Shown here piece by piece: positions 42,253 through 52,670 of a stretch of DNA of 64,000 nucleotides. Source of the stretch: Notospermus geniculatus (taxonomy: Eukaryota > Nemertea > Pilidiophora > Heteronemertea > Lineidae); contig NMRB01001526.1 of NCBI GenBank assembly GCA_002633025.1, positions 62,001 to 126,000 on the forward strand, read 5' to 3'. The first letter of the stretch is position 1. The number at the start of each line of letters is the position of its first letter. The notes beneath the pieces were generated by a model. It searched no databases. It saw only the letters and a list, made by a program, of their open reading frames with translations, and had not been told where the DNA came from. Both the position numbers and the translations under genes were made by a program.

Positions 42253-42432
42253 AGGCCCCCTGGTAGTAGGCCTTTTTACTGGAGCCGGTTCGATCCGGTT
42301 CGAGGCCTAGTTCACTTACTTTTTGTACCATGAAAAGGGAAGGATTATACAGGTCGCATGGCATTTTCACGGTACAAAAAGCAAGTGAACTGGCCTTGAA
42401 CCGGATCGAACCGACTCCCTGTGAACAGGGCC
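42253..42432. mobile_element. Palindromic family X, complete copy
   Basis: GGAGCCGGTTCGATCCGGTT, TAGTTCACTTACTTTTTGTA on the left, mirrored by TACAAAAAGCAAGTGAAC and AACCGGATCGAACCGACTCC on the right. The GGTTCGA words are palindrome sequence, not tRNA. Confidence 0.85.
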
Positions 42433-42652
42433 ATTAAGTTTAAGTCCATTGTTCAATGACAGATTTAGGATATATGGCTTAAACCATTATATCACGATAT
42501 AATCTTACAATAGCACACCATTGTATTTGGACTTGCATTCCAAGGACTTACATACATTTTCACACCTGCGTAAGGTCATGATCGTTGACTTACGTAAGTC
42601 TATTGATTATTATAAGAGTCTATTATTCATTATTAGGGTCTATCATTCAATA

Positions 42653-43152
42653 TATTGAGTCTATTAATGGTCATTTAGTGTGAAATCTACATGAACTGTC
42701 ATAAGCTAGAAATAGCCACAAATCGAACTGAATGAATGTGACCCTCACCACAAAACCAGTGCTAAGTCGCTCTGAAGTTAGGTTGAGACCAACGTTTTGT
42801 CAATTACAGTCATGACAGTAGGCCAAGGCTTATTGTCTGCCTTTTGTAAAAAGAACGTATTGAGTCTATCATTAATGGTCATTTGGTGTGAAATCTACAT
42901 GAAGTATCATATAAGCTAGAAATCTCCACAAATCGAACTGAATAAATGTGACCCTCACCACAAAACGAGTACTATGTCGCTCTGAAGTTGGCAGCTTGAG
43001 GCCAACGTTTTGTCAATTTCAGTAGGCCTAGGCTTATTGTCTGTCTTTTGTAAAATCTGAGTGATTACATTTCTTCCTTTATCCCCTGGAGTTATTTTCG
43101 TTCATATCTTGTGCGACTTACATGTAAGACGGGTTTTGTTATGACGGTCACA
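42653..43152. mobile_element. MITE family D with a ~205-bp internal tandem duplication
   Basis: TATTGAGTCTAT, GTGTGAAATCTACATGAA and the D left end TGTGACCCTCACCACAAAAC appear twice (about 42653 and 42858). The D right end (TTTTGTTATGACGGTCACA) appears once. The duplication therefore includes flanking DNA plus the D left half. Confidence 0.75.
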
Positions 43153-43316
43153 ATGGGATAAATCTATTATATTTAGGATTTATTGACTCCGGAATTCGTG
43201 TTTTCTAAACCATTACCGAATTTATTCATGATAAATATTTATTGTCGAATATATGAACCTACCATCATAAGCACTAGAAATAGTTACAAGACGAACTGAA
43301 TAAATAGGACAAATCT

Positions 43317-43890
43317 ACACTTTAGAAATAAACCCCTAAGGGTTCTTCACAGGGCACAAATATGTGACCCTAAAAGGTTCTTCACAACACGTGAAAACCC
43401 TTATAGGAGTTTTACATCCTCTGAAAATCCTCAGAGGGTTTTTCATTTCACTGAAAAACCTTTTAGGCTCCCGTTCCATAGAGTTAACGTTTTCACTTTT
43501 CCCGTTTCGTTTTTCACGGTCTTTCATTTAGAGGGTTGGTTCCACAGAATTCACGCCCAAAAGAAATGAGCATGTTCATTCCTCGAGTCACGGGTGATTT
43601 TCATTTATTCACGCATGAAATGAACCGTACTTGTCCGAAGGTAGAAAAATGACGCCTATGGAACCCGCATCATAAGAAATACATTGCCCAATCTTGGGTT
43701 CACCCGTGAAACATGACAATTCACGCGTGAACCGTGCAAAAAGGCCAATGAATCGTGAAAACGTGAACTCTATAGAACGGGAGCCTTAGGGCACATGTGC
43801 GCTGGGAAGAACCCTGAATGATTTTTCATGTGCGCTGGGAAGAACCCTGAATGATTTTTCAGAAGCCCAAAAACCTTTATTTCTATAAGA
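43317..43890. mobile_element. Foldback family M, split by N
   Basis: TTTAGAAATAAACCCC at the left, AAACCTTTATTTCTAT at the right. CATGTGCGCTGGGAAGAACC is duplicated directly (43795 and 43828). Confidence 0.8.
43466..43785. mobile_element. 320-bp foldback N with TTA target duplication
   Basis: GGCTCCCGTTCCATAGAGTT at the left, AACTCTATAGAACGGGAGCC at the right, TTA on both sides (43463-43465 and 43786-43788). GG-starting ends plus a TTA duplication are the PIF/Harbinger pattern. Confidence 0.85.
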
Positions 43891-44167
43891 CAGTATATAA
43901 GAGTGTATTCTGCTTTGTATTCAGTGACTCCAGAATTCATGTAAATGACTGCCAACACTCTTCATCATTATTTAGTGTGGAATCATTATGTGCACACACT
44001 TATGATTGTACGATAGATATTCAGACTGAAATATCGATTGTGTTTGTCTGGCATTGAATGCCACTTTAATAGCAAACAGCTCTTCAGTAACCAGACACCT
44101 TCATGTAACACCTGCATGTATAGAATATAATGATCTTGTTGCACTTAATTAGTTCCATTGATTCGTA

Positions 44168-44355
44168 GCCATACTCTGTACTTTGGTGGTCGATCTTTCC
44201 AGGGGCCTTCATAGCCTAGTGGTTATCACGCCTCTACAGCAAGCGGCAGGACCCGGGTTCGTTGCCACACTCTGTACTTTGGTAGTCGATCTTTTGAGGG
44301 ACCTTCCTAGCCTGGTTATCATGCCCCTTCAGCAAGCGGCAGGTCCCGGGTTCGA
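44168..44355 (+). repeat. Tandem duplication of the SINE-1 head
   Basis: ACTCTGTACTTTGGTGGTCG, CTAGTGGTTATCACGCC, GCAAGCGGCAGGACCCGGG are repeated at about 95-bp offset. The second B box (GGGTTCGAAACC) continues into the SINE. Confidence 0.85.
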
Positions 44356-44362
44356 AACCTGG

Positions 44363-44588
44363 GCCCATATTCATAAAACTACTTAAGTCTAAGGGCCGTA
44401 TTCTAGAAGCTTCCTTAAGTCTAAGGTCGACCTTTAGCTATTGTTTGCAGGGTAGAATACAAAAGATTAAAGTGGACCTTAGAGTTAAGGAGGCTTCTAG
44501 AATACGGGCCTAAGTGTGACACTTATCCTTTGTTCAACACAAAAGATAGGTATCACACTTAGACTTAAGTAGTTTTATAAATATGAGC
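44363..44588. mobile_element. MITE family A inside SINE-1, CCTGG duplication
   Basis: GCCCATATTCATAAAACTAC at the left, TTTTATAAATATGAGC at the right. CCTGG at 44358-44362 and 44589-44593. A B element occupies 44393-44510. Confidence 0.88.
44393..44510. mobile_element. MITE family B inside A, TAA duplication
   Basis: GGGCCGTATTCTAGAAGC at the left, GGCTTCTAGAATACGGGCC at the right. TAA at 44390-44392 and 44511-44513. The empty site AAGTCTAAGTGTGAC is intact in the A copy at 12814. Confidence 0.9.
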
Positions 44589-44790
44589 CCTGGCCCATAT
44601 GGGATTAATCATCCCTGGTTCTTCACGTCCGTTGCATGGGACAATAAGCCATGGTGCCTTGTACTTTGTGCCTTTGCAAGGGCAATAAAGTACCCCATCC
44701 AAGAGAGGAACATGAGTAGCTTGACCCATACTCACCAGGGCCAATAACGCTATGGCTTCGGCCCGAATGGAAAACTCTATACAAACGGTC

Positions 44791-45314
44791 GATTAAAAAC
44801 AAACTTATTAAATTGTAATTGTTAGTGTGGAATCTTCGTACCGGTAGGGCCTACAATTTGTATGCCCACTCAGTTGTGAGCCGCTAACATGCCAAACCGC
44901 TAAGTCGATGGAAAATTTCGCTAGATATTTTGGGCACCGACCACTGACAGACGTCTCCGATTACGAAATACTGGACTGATATTTGCCTAACATCCCATCT
45001 CGAGTTCATATTATTGGGTACGACCAGAAATTCGTCCATGTTCACGACTGAGCCTTCGGGGCCTCTACCTACGTATCTCCAAGTCTAGGGAAAAATCAAT
45101 GCATTTACCTTTCGTTTCGTTGCACTTGTTTTGTGTCTGGTTCCCGAATCGCTCGATGAGTGGTTGAAGTTGTAGAAAGTTGAAACTGGTGTAACGTTTT
45201 TCAGTGTGGCCCGTGTGCCAGTGTGACACGACAATAGATTGACGGAATAAGCCGCGACTTGACAATGAGCGACACACCGCGACTTGACAATGAGCGACAC
45301 ACAGAGAAACAGTG
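44791..45314. other. Unassigned stretch
   Basis: Unique. CACCGCGACTTGACAATGAG is directly duplicated at about 45251-45300. Nothing else. Confidence 0.5.
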
Positions 45315-45315
45315 A

Positions 45316-45440
45316 GCCATATTCATAAAGGGTGTTTAAGACTTAGACGCCTGTAACTTCTCTAAATGCACACACATCCACCATGCATTTGACGAAGTTA
45401 CACGCGTCTAACACTTAAACACCCTTTATAAATATGGCCC
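45316..45440. mobile_element. A-type MITE A3, AGTGA duplication
   Basis: GCCATATTCATAAAGGGTGT at the left, ACACCCTTTATAAATATGGC at the right. AGTGA on both sides (45311-45315 and 45441-45445), a 5-bp duplication. Confidence 0.85.
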
Positions 45441-45649
45441 AGTGAATCTGTTTCCCAGTGTGTTCCAAACAATGGGAGTCAACAGAAAAAAATGGCCACG
45501 CTGAAAAACATTACACCTGTCTTCGTTAAAATCTTCTTCCATGAAGACCAGGTCCAATGCAGAATAATCTTCGAGGGACAGGTGGCCGGTGAACCCTTCT
45601 TCCAGTTGATAAGGCTTGGTATTATCATCCTTGGAAAGTTTGGCAGGAA

Positions 45650-45930
45650 AAGTTAAAGTTAAAGTTTGGGTTTATAGTCTGATATCAACAACGGTAGAGG
45701 TGTCATCCGACTTTACACTTTAACCCCAGTCTATCCTGAAACCTTTCAGTAGAACTCAGATGAGCTGCTCATTCAGCGCTACAATCCGAGCATTTCCGAC
45801 CGGTACCCATCTATACACGGGTGGAGAGAGGCCAGTGAGGCAAAGAGACTTGCCCAAAGTCTCACGCCCAGTGGGATTCGAACCCGGGACACTCTGACCG
45901 CTAGTCGGAGATCCGAACCACTGACCAATG
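45650..45930 (-). mobile_element. tRNA-headed SINE (family 2), second copy
   Basis: On minus: decayed A box, B box GGGTTCGAATCCCAC, CORE-like GACTTTGGGCAAGTCTC, tail of AACTTT repeats. It matches 529-806 closely. Confidence 0.88.
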
Positions 45931-46044
45931 AAATCTTTGTTACTATTGTGTTGAAGAAATGTGGTGGATTATTTCATTGCAGTTAGAATTATAACAGGGC
46001 AACACCATCCAGCTAGTCATTGATTGCAGCCTTCGGAATCCAGG

Positions 46045-46166
46045 GCCTATATTCATAAAACCTTCCTTGGCTTAATTACTTGATAAAGTGCCCAGTTTGT
46101 ACAGGCCAATGTACACAACTACATGTAGCAACTAAACTAAGCTAGCAAGGTCTTATGAATATAAGC
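46045..46166. mobile_element. A-type MITE (CTAGC core), CCAGG duplication
   Basis: GCCTATATTCATAAAACC at the left, GGTCTTATGAATATAAGC at the right. CCAGG on both sides (46040-46044 and 46167-46171). Contains AAAGTGCCCAGTTTGTACAG. Confidence 0.88.
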
Positions 46167-46305
46167 CCAGGCGCCTTGTAAGCTGGAAAAGGTCAGGTCC
46201 GCTGTCAAGCAGAACGCTATGGACCATATCCATAAAGGGACTGAAAAGGGCCTGAGATTTTTGTGTGAAAATGTCGACCCCCTATTTTCTATTTCTTTAT
46301 TGTGT

Positions 46306-46495
46306 CCAAAGAGATGAAAAGCACAAAAATTGACACACAATATATGATAAATAAAAAGGCAATTTCCAGAGTGTTTGCGAATTTTCGACCCCAACCGGGG
46401 TCTTCTTCAGGCTGGAACTAGAGTTTCGGATTGTAAAGTTCCAGCCTGAAGAAGACCCCGGTTGGGGTCGAAAATTCGCAAACACTCTGGAAATT
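46306..46495. mobile_element. Element E2, palindromic, ~12-bp target duplication
   Basis: TCTTTATTGTGT flanks both sides (near 46290 and 46499). The arms carry AATTTTCGACCCCAACCGGG. The loop is shorter than in the 38621 copy. The outer left segment CACAAAAATTGACACACAA is present. Confidence 0.88.
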
Positions 46496-46796
46496 GCCTC
46501 TTTATTGTGTGGTTTATAAACAAGCACTTAATGTTTGGATGCAAACCTCTGAACAGATTTCTGCACAAACTACTCCAGTGGAAGTGATCACATTTTTTCA
46601 ATGGACCTTTCCAAATTTTGGTTATAATGGTCACTATGTCTTCACTTTCCATAATTTGAACAACATGAAGTATTCAACTATCTGAATTTTGCAACTTTCG
46701 TTGAATATATTGAAATAATCTGCATGTACATGCAACTTGAGGGATGAGATTCGGCCTGGTGTCGAAGAGGATCATCCTATATATGAATAAAAAATT

Positions 46797-47130
46797 CAGA
46801 TACAACAAAATCGAAGATGTAAGGTGACAGAGTCTGGCATTGCCGGGGTCCAGCTTCTGCTGAAGGTGATGGTCGGCATTGCTGACCGCACAGCAGGCTG
46901 TTGATATCTTCGAATCAAAGTCCTGACACTGGCGCTGGTAAGGTGACAGGGATCTGGCATGACCGGATTCCAGCTTCTCCTGTTGGTGATGGTCGGCATT
47001 GCTGACCACAAAGCAGGCTGTTGATATCTTCGAATCGAAGTCCTGACACTGATGCTTTTGATATGATAATGTTGCAGGAGCTAGACTCCAGTGGCAAAGC
47101 CTGGACTCTCTGACCTTTTAAAACGGCGTA
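46797..47130. mobile_element. Element J, second copy (inverted, two repeat units)
   Basis: On minus it matches the 25069-25931 element: TTGCCACTGGAGTCTAGCTC, CAACATTATCATATCAAAAG, two units with CAGCCTGCT..GTGGTCAGC, ending at TCTGTCACCTTACATC. Unit number differs from the first copy (two against about five). Confidence 0.85.
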
Positions 47131-47560
47131 TTTGGTGTAAGGCCTTCTTCGAGGTTATCAAATAAATCCCATGTCTTCACAGTTCCACTCCAGCCAGAAG
47201 CAGTTCGGGATCCCGTACAGCCGTACCTGAACTAAGACGGTAAAAAACACAACCGTCGCGATAACGATTAAAATTCCTGAATGAAATTGTACCAATAAAC
47301 AGGTAGACTGTAATAAAAGAGCCTACGTGTTAGAAAAGTGATTGATATGCCTAGACATCGAGAAATGTGTAGTATTTAAGCCGTAGGAAGTGCAAGAAGG
47401 TGAATGAGAGATCTCTCTGTACCTGCAACTTCACCGCAGAGAATTGGTAGACGAATATATTTGGCTTGCCGGGCTTCTCGCGGTCGTAGGGGTCGCTGAT
47501 CATCGAAATTATCCAAAACGAATCCTCCAGACTCGCTGTCAGGAAATGTACATTTGGTAC
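47131..47560. other. Unassigned stretch
   Basis: Unique, nothing recognised. Confidence 0.5.
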
Positions 47561-47638
47561 GTTTTACAGAATGTGCCTGAAGCAGTGTTCCGGTACTATT
47601 CCGTGGATTGATTCACAGGTGATTTTAGTAGATAATCT

Positions 47639-47841
47639 GTGACCCGGCACAGCAAAACGAATCGGAATGCGCACAGAAGAAGACCCAACATGTCCAAGGT
47701 GACACCAACGGTTTGTTGATTTCAGGATTGTCTGCCCATTGCGAAATTTCACTTTGTCGATTTCTGTAACTACTGTTGTCTGGTGTCATCTTCGGTCTTC
47801 TTCTGTGCGCATTCCGACTCATTTTGCTGTGCCGGGTCACA
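47639..47841. mobile_element. MITE family H, complete (nested in BB)
   Basis: TGTGACCCGGCACAGCAAAA at the left, TTTTGCTGTGCCGGGTCACA at the right are exact complements. GAATCGGAATGCGCACAG follows inward. Confidence 0.92.
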
Positions 47842-47933
47842 TTTGCCAAATTTTCCTCTAACACAGAAACTAGAATGGGTGCACAAGCATTGGTATCCAC
47901 TCTAAGTGTCATAAGGCTCCAGAAATTGTATTT

Positions 47934-48085
47934 GACTTTCCATCAGGGCTGAAGCCACAGCATTATTGGCCCTGATAAGTCGGAAGAGGCCATCTCAAGC
48001 TACTCATGTACTCAGTTGGATGGGGTCTTTTACTTGCCCTTGCAAAGGCACAAGGTACAAGGCATGGCTTACTGTTCCACGGACA
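47934..48085 (-). mobile_element. SINE family 1, 5'-truncated (nested in BB)
   Basis: On plus: TCCATCAGGGCTGAAGCCAC, GGCCATCTCAAGCTACTC, CTTTTACTTGCCCTTGC. The head is missing. Confidence 0.85.
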
Positions 48086-48309
48086 AATCTCCGCAGATCT
48101 ACGTTAATATCACCTGTGTCTACAGACAATGACAGAATAGTTCCAAAAACTCAGTGCAGGCCTTTCTGTAAATCTACTAATATTTTAAACAGTTGCTATT
48201 CTCACTGCTCATGGACAAAAGACATGATAAAATGTCTATACCACTCCTGTTTGGTCCAAGAAACAAGTTCTGTTATCTAATACCTAAAGGCCTAAAGGTG
48301 TAGGCCTAA

Positions 48310-48464
48310 AGGTGCTTTTACATGGTCAAGATTTTCAGCAACTTCTTGAAGCAAGAAATTACCGCGGCAATTTTTGTTCACATGAGCAAGTTTTGAGCAA
48401 GAAGTCGAAGAAAGTGAGTTCCTTTAACAAACTGCCGCAATATCTTGATCGTGTAAAACACCTT
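48310..48464. mobile_element. Palindromic element P
   Basis: AGGTGCTTTTACATGGTCAA at the left, TTGATCGTGTAAAACACCTT at the right. Inner CAGCAACTTCTTGAAGC-type pairing. Single copy. Confidence 0.75.
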
Positions 48465-48710
48465 AATAGGCCACACTAAATTTTTCAACAGCATAAATGC
48501 AACGAATGAACAAGATTAAACACTCAATTTCTAGAAATGTTTAGATATTTCAGGCCGTTTCTTACCCAGGCTCTAATTTCAGCAAAACTTGACATTCAAG
48601 GTCATATTAATTTTTTGAGCATTTCATCCAAAAGCTGAGGCTTCGGTTGTTGAAATATATTAATTTTAAAATGCAGTCCTTTCATCCTTGACCAACGAAA
48701 AAATGGCATA

Positions 48711-48976
48711 CAAGGGAGTAAGAAATAAAAGTGGAAAATGAGAAGTGGGAAATTTGGGCATTTTACGCTTATTTTTCAATTTCTCAAATTGGGAGAAAAT
48801 GCTTTTTCCATTTTGAGAAATATCGCCCAAAAAATCCGACGAAATGGCATGTATTTTTAAGAAAATTTCTCAAAATGGGACCTTGAAAAATTTTCTCCCA
48901 ATTTGAGAAATTGAAAAATTCGTGCAAAATGCCAAAATTTCCCACTTCTTATTTTCCACTTTTATTTCTTATTCCC
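48711..48976. mobile_element. Foldback family O, copy 2
   Basis: GGGAGTAAGAAATAAAAGTG at the left, CACTTTTATTTCTTATTCCC at the right. Confidence 0.88.
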
Positions 48977-49475
48977 ATACACCCAATAACACAGTCGAAT
49001 TCAGGATGTAATTGTAGGTATATTTAATAAATCAAAATATATAGTTTTTATTTTCTAGATTTAGCAGCATGTATAACCGCAAATAAATCACAATTTACTT
49101 TTTTTATTCAGCTGCATGACCCCTCACAATTTGTGTCGGTTTGAAATACATGTATAAGAAATAATCGTTCTCAACATCCTCGAACCGGGCTACAGGCTGT
49201 CCCCAAAAGCCTGTACTCGAAAAATCCTTTTTTTTAACTTAGCAACGCGTTGTCGCTGTACATCAAGCACTGCAGAAAATTATCACAGCATAGACGTCTA
49301 TATCATACTTCCTCGCTGGCATATGGCTGGACTGTATCTACCTTGTCTGTCAGGAATAAATGATTTTATTTATTANGGGACAGACCACAGGAGATTTCTT
49401 CACACAACCTATGCCAACCGGTATACAAAGGGGTGAAATTGAAAACAGGAGGACAAACCACAGGAGCCTCGAGGA
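48977..49475. other. Unassigned stretch
   Basis: AT-rich unique DNA with one N at 49376. The sequence beside the N repeats GGACAxACCACAGGAG (49379 and 49452). Confidence 0.5.
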
Positions 49476-49760
49476 GCCTTGATAGCCTAGTGGTTATCAC
49501 GTCCGTTTCGCAAGCGACAGATCCCAGGTTCGAATCCAGGCCGGGCCAGGTGGGATTAATCATCCCTGGCTCTTAAGGTCCGTCGCATGAGACAGTATAC
49601 CGTGGTGCTTTGTAACTTGTTCCTTTGCAAGGGCAAGTAAAAGACCCCATCCAAGTGAGGAACATGAGTAGCTTGAGATGGCCTCTCCCGTACTTACCAG
49701 GGCCAATAATGCTGTGGCTTCGGCCCTGATGGAAAAGTCAAGTACAAGTACAAATACAAC
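49476..49760 (+). mobile_element. SINE family 1, full-length copy
   Basis: GAGCCTTGATAGCCTAGTGG (A box), CCCAGGTTCGAATCCAGG (B box), complete body, 3' GGCCCTGATGGAAAAG and tail ACAAGTACAAATAC. One of the best-preserved copies. Confidence 0.92.
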
Positions 49761-49927
49761 CACAAAAGACCTGTTCAATCGACCTATGCCTACCATTATA
49801 TCGATTCTGATGATAGAGTACAATATGGTCGATAATTTCTAGTATTTTCACCATCATTGACTTATACATCCCGTTAAGCAGCAACGTTGGCAATTTTTTC
49901 CAACATTTGAGCAGCATCCTGACCAAA

Positions 49928-50218
49928 ACGATCTTTTGACCCTGTTCACTTGCCAGTTCTTTCTTAACATTTTAGCAACATATCAACAACATTTTTGAAA
50001 CCTCTTTTCCAACATTTTCCAACATGATGTTGTGGCTTTGAATGTTGGAAAAATCTTGCCTGTGTTGGAAAAATGTTGGAAAAATCTTGCCTGTGTATGA
50101 TTATACTGTTACAGGTAAATGCTGTCTCTGTGTAAGGGGTAAAGATTTTTCCAACATGTTGTGGAAATGTTGTATAATTTGTTAGCCAGTGTATAGGCTA
50201 CAGGGCCAAAAGATCATG
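49928..50218. mobile_element. Foldback W, TGTTGGAAAAAT-rich
   Basis: ATCTTTTGACCCTGTTCAC at the left pairs with CTACAGGGCCAAAAGAT at the right. The interior repeats TGTTGGAAAAATCTTGCC and its complement. Confidence 0.65.
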
Positions 50219-50829
50219 TTGCGCAGGAATGTTGTTTAAATGTTGAAAAATGTTGCCAATGTTGATGCAGCCTGAGACGATCATCAAAATAAGAAAACCT
50301 GTCTCTCTCTTACAGGAGACGAAATATCTTTTAAGGCGCCCTTCACGGAAATTATTTTTTACGTATGCAAATTTATGTAATCCTTAAAAGAAAAAAGGTG
50401 TTTTTTCCAAAGATTTACGAATCACCCTCAAAACATTTTGACGACTTGCTGTCGATGGGTTTGGCACAGACTCCAAGGAGGTAGACGAATCGAATCCAGG
50501 TTGTCTTAACTAGGGGTTGTGTTTATGCGGGTGATATCGATTCTGAGTTTATTTTTCCCTGGATGACACTTTACGTATCATGTTTGCTTGGGGTTGGGCT
50601 AGGTAATGTGAACATGTTCTTCGAAATACCACCATAGTCATGTTCAGAGCAGGGCTGGGTGAAATAACCATGTTCTCACTACTGGAAATAACCGACGGGT
50701 GCGACATAATTACGTTTCCATGACGACTGTTGCAGGATTATGAATGTTCATCGCCTCTACGTCAACCGATTCTGGGCAAAAACCGTCAAAAAATGATCTG
50801 ACTGGGTCGGGAAGAAACAGCTACCGGTA
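50219..50829. other. Unassigned stretch
   Basis: Unique. An acceptor-like CTCTCTCTTACAG at 50309-50330 is not followed by a supported exon. Confidence 0.45.
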
Positions 50830-51122
50830 NNNNNNNNNNNNNNNNNNNNNNNNNNNNNNNNNNNNNNNNNNNNNNNNNNNNNNNNNNNNNNNNNNNNNNN
50901 NNNNNNNNNNNNNNNNNNNNNNNNNNNNNNNNNNNNNNNNNNNNNNNNNNNNNNNNNNNNNNNNNNNNNNNNNNNNNNNNNNNNNNNNNNNNNNNNNNNN
51001 NNNNNNNNNNNNNNNNNNNNNNNNNNNNNNNNNNNNNNNNNNNNNNNNNNNNNNNNNNNNNNNNNNNNNNNNNNNNNNNNNNNNNNNNNNNNNNNNNNNN
51101 NNNNNNNNNNNNNNNNNNNNNN
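50830..51122. other. Assembly gap (293 N)
   Basis: A run of N. ORFs spanning it are artefacts. Confidence 0.99.
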
Positions 51123-51235
51123 AAGACATGAACGAACAGCTGAAATATCGCCGGCCCTATAGCGGTATTTCTTCGTGACAGGGAATTTGCCGATCGTATT
51201 TTTACAGCCCTATTATCGAACAAACCCCGTCATGT

Positions 51236-51426
51236 TCAGCTGTGTCGTACATACATAGCTGTTGCCATGAGCACCGTCTTACCAATGGCTTCACCGAGCT
51301 CAGATTTTGACAATATTGTCTCCAGAACACGCTGTAACGTCATTCCTTTTAAGTATTCATCCGACGTGTAGACATTTTTCGTTCTGTCGTTCCAGGTTGG
51401 TGTTGGTCTTGGCGCGGAGAAATTCA
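51236..51426 (-). CDS. Candidate terminal or internal exon, minus strand
   Basis: An acceptor-like ACTTACATCAG is followed by an open frame beginning NFSAPRPTPTWNDRTKNVYT and containing LQRVLETILSKSELGEAIG, ending MYVRHS then TGA. A donor-like ATTG|GTAAGA lies inside, so the exon could end earlier, at about 51281. The residue composition looks protein-like, but no family is recognised. The frame is not repeated elsewhere. The plus strand also has a GTAAGTA here, so the strand is not certain. Confidence 0.3.
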
Positions 51427-52260
51427 CTGATGTAAGTACATTTTAATTTTTGTTTAAAATTTACCTCGATTTTATTTTTAGCCTTTCTGAGTGATTCATT
51501 CCAAATGCCTATACCAGTGCATCCTTGTGCACAGACATGAAAAAGCAGATGACAATATCACGTTTGGCCTCGGGATGATAAACTTCCGTTACAAATTATA
51601 AATTACAAATTACTTTCGTTTGCCAAGAGAATAAAGTTAGTGGCATTTAGAATGTGGATGGAAAAACAGTCTGCCGAGTTGTTTAGCAGAAACGAGACAA
51701 TAATTTCTGAGGTGTACCTGTAGGCCTAGTTGATTTCAAAAGCTTTTGTCAGTTTGTTTCGCATTCGTCATTAAGCATCAAGAAATTAGCAACCATTTTG
51801 CACCACTGATCGAGAGCTATTTCTGCAGAAAATGCACACGTCGTCGGTATGTGTTACATGTATTTCAAGAACATCCAAAACACTACTCATGTTTCTATAC
51901 TTCCGTTTTAATTCTGAATGGGAACATACAGGGTGAAGCCCACATCAAAAATAAATAAGAGATATTTTTGCCTACAAACAATAGGTAAGCCCAATGTCAT
52001 ATATCAATCCTTCGAAAATGGGGTCAAAATCTTATTTCTGGAATAAATTTAGAAAATATGTACCCCAATGAACTTGTTGCCTAAATCAGAAGGCCTCAGT
52101 TACGCTTCAATACTGCGTAAACTCTACTGTATAGAAGTGTACTAATATGAGAAAAAAAATTAAACAGACACAACGTTTTTATTTACTCTGTCATGAGTTG
52201 AAGGAAATAAAAGATTTTTACTAACATCCCTGAACAGAAAATGTGGCATGTCCTAAACGG
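51427..52260. other. Unassigned stretch
   Basis: Unique, with no supported feature. Confidence 0.5.
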
Positions 52261-52444
52261 TCATGAATTAAATGGGGATTTCGTGACAGTCACTGTCCTG
52301 TCTACATAGTAATGTAATATACAGTATAAAAGTGTTGCACTATCTTAAACGGTCGTGAAGCTACATTAGGGCCGTATGCTTGGGTCGGACTTCAGCCATA
52401 CTTTCATTAAAGTCTGACTTTTCTCAATGTTTCAAGCAAAAATA

Positions 52445-52538
52445 GTAAACATAAAGTCGTTTCCGAATTTCGCAAATTTTCGACCCCAACCGGGGTCTTC
52501 CTCAGGCACTTTCTAGTTGAGATCCCAGAAGTGAATAA
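52445..52538. mobile_element. Element E1 in L, 11-bp target duplication
   Basis: AAGCAAAAATA (52434-52444) and AAGCAAAGATA (52539-52549). Internal order CGTTTCCGAATTTCGC, CGACCCCAACCGGGGTC, CCTCAGGCACTTTC, GATCCCAGAAGTGAA. Confidence 0.88.
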
Positions 52539-52551
52539 AAGCAAAGATAAA

Positions 52552-52670
52552 GGCCCGTATTCTAGAACGTTCCTTAACGTTAAGGTCGACCTTAAGTCTA
52601 TTGTAAAACCATCGAGAACAATAGATTTAAGGTGGACCTTAATGTTAAGGAACGTTCTAGAATACGGCCC
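52552..52670. mobile_element. MITE family B in L
   Basis: GGCCCGTATTCTAGAACGTT at the left, AACGTTCTAGAATACGGCCC at the right. It is the most perfect B palindrome here and sits 13 bp from the E1 copy. Confidence 0.9.

Larger units (their letters stand above)
44296..44790 (+). mobile_element. SINE family 1 split by a nested MITE pair
   Basis: The head ends at GGGTTCGAAACCTGG. The body resumes CCCATATGGGATTAATCATC and runs to CGGCCCGAATGGAAAAC. An A element, itself holding a B element, is inserted between. Confidence 0.88.
47561..48178. mobile_element. Foldback family BB, split by H and by SINE-1
   Basis: TTTTACAGAATGTGCCTGAAG at the left, CAGGCCTTTCTGTAAATC at the right. Middle with AAGCATTGGTATCCACTC. 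An H element occupies 47639-47841 and a minus SINE-1 occupies 47934-48085. Uninterrupted copies at 53296 and 58566. Confidence 0.75.

Noticed and set aside
46790-47011. Minus-strand ORFs of 71-111 codons as a gene
   Set aside because: They are the 120-bp repeat units of element J in its second copy.
50786-51223. 144-145 codon ORFs on both strands
   Set aside because: Almost entirely N bases of the assembly gap.
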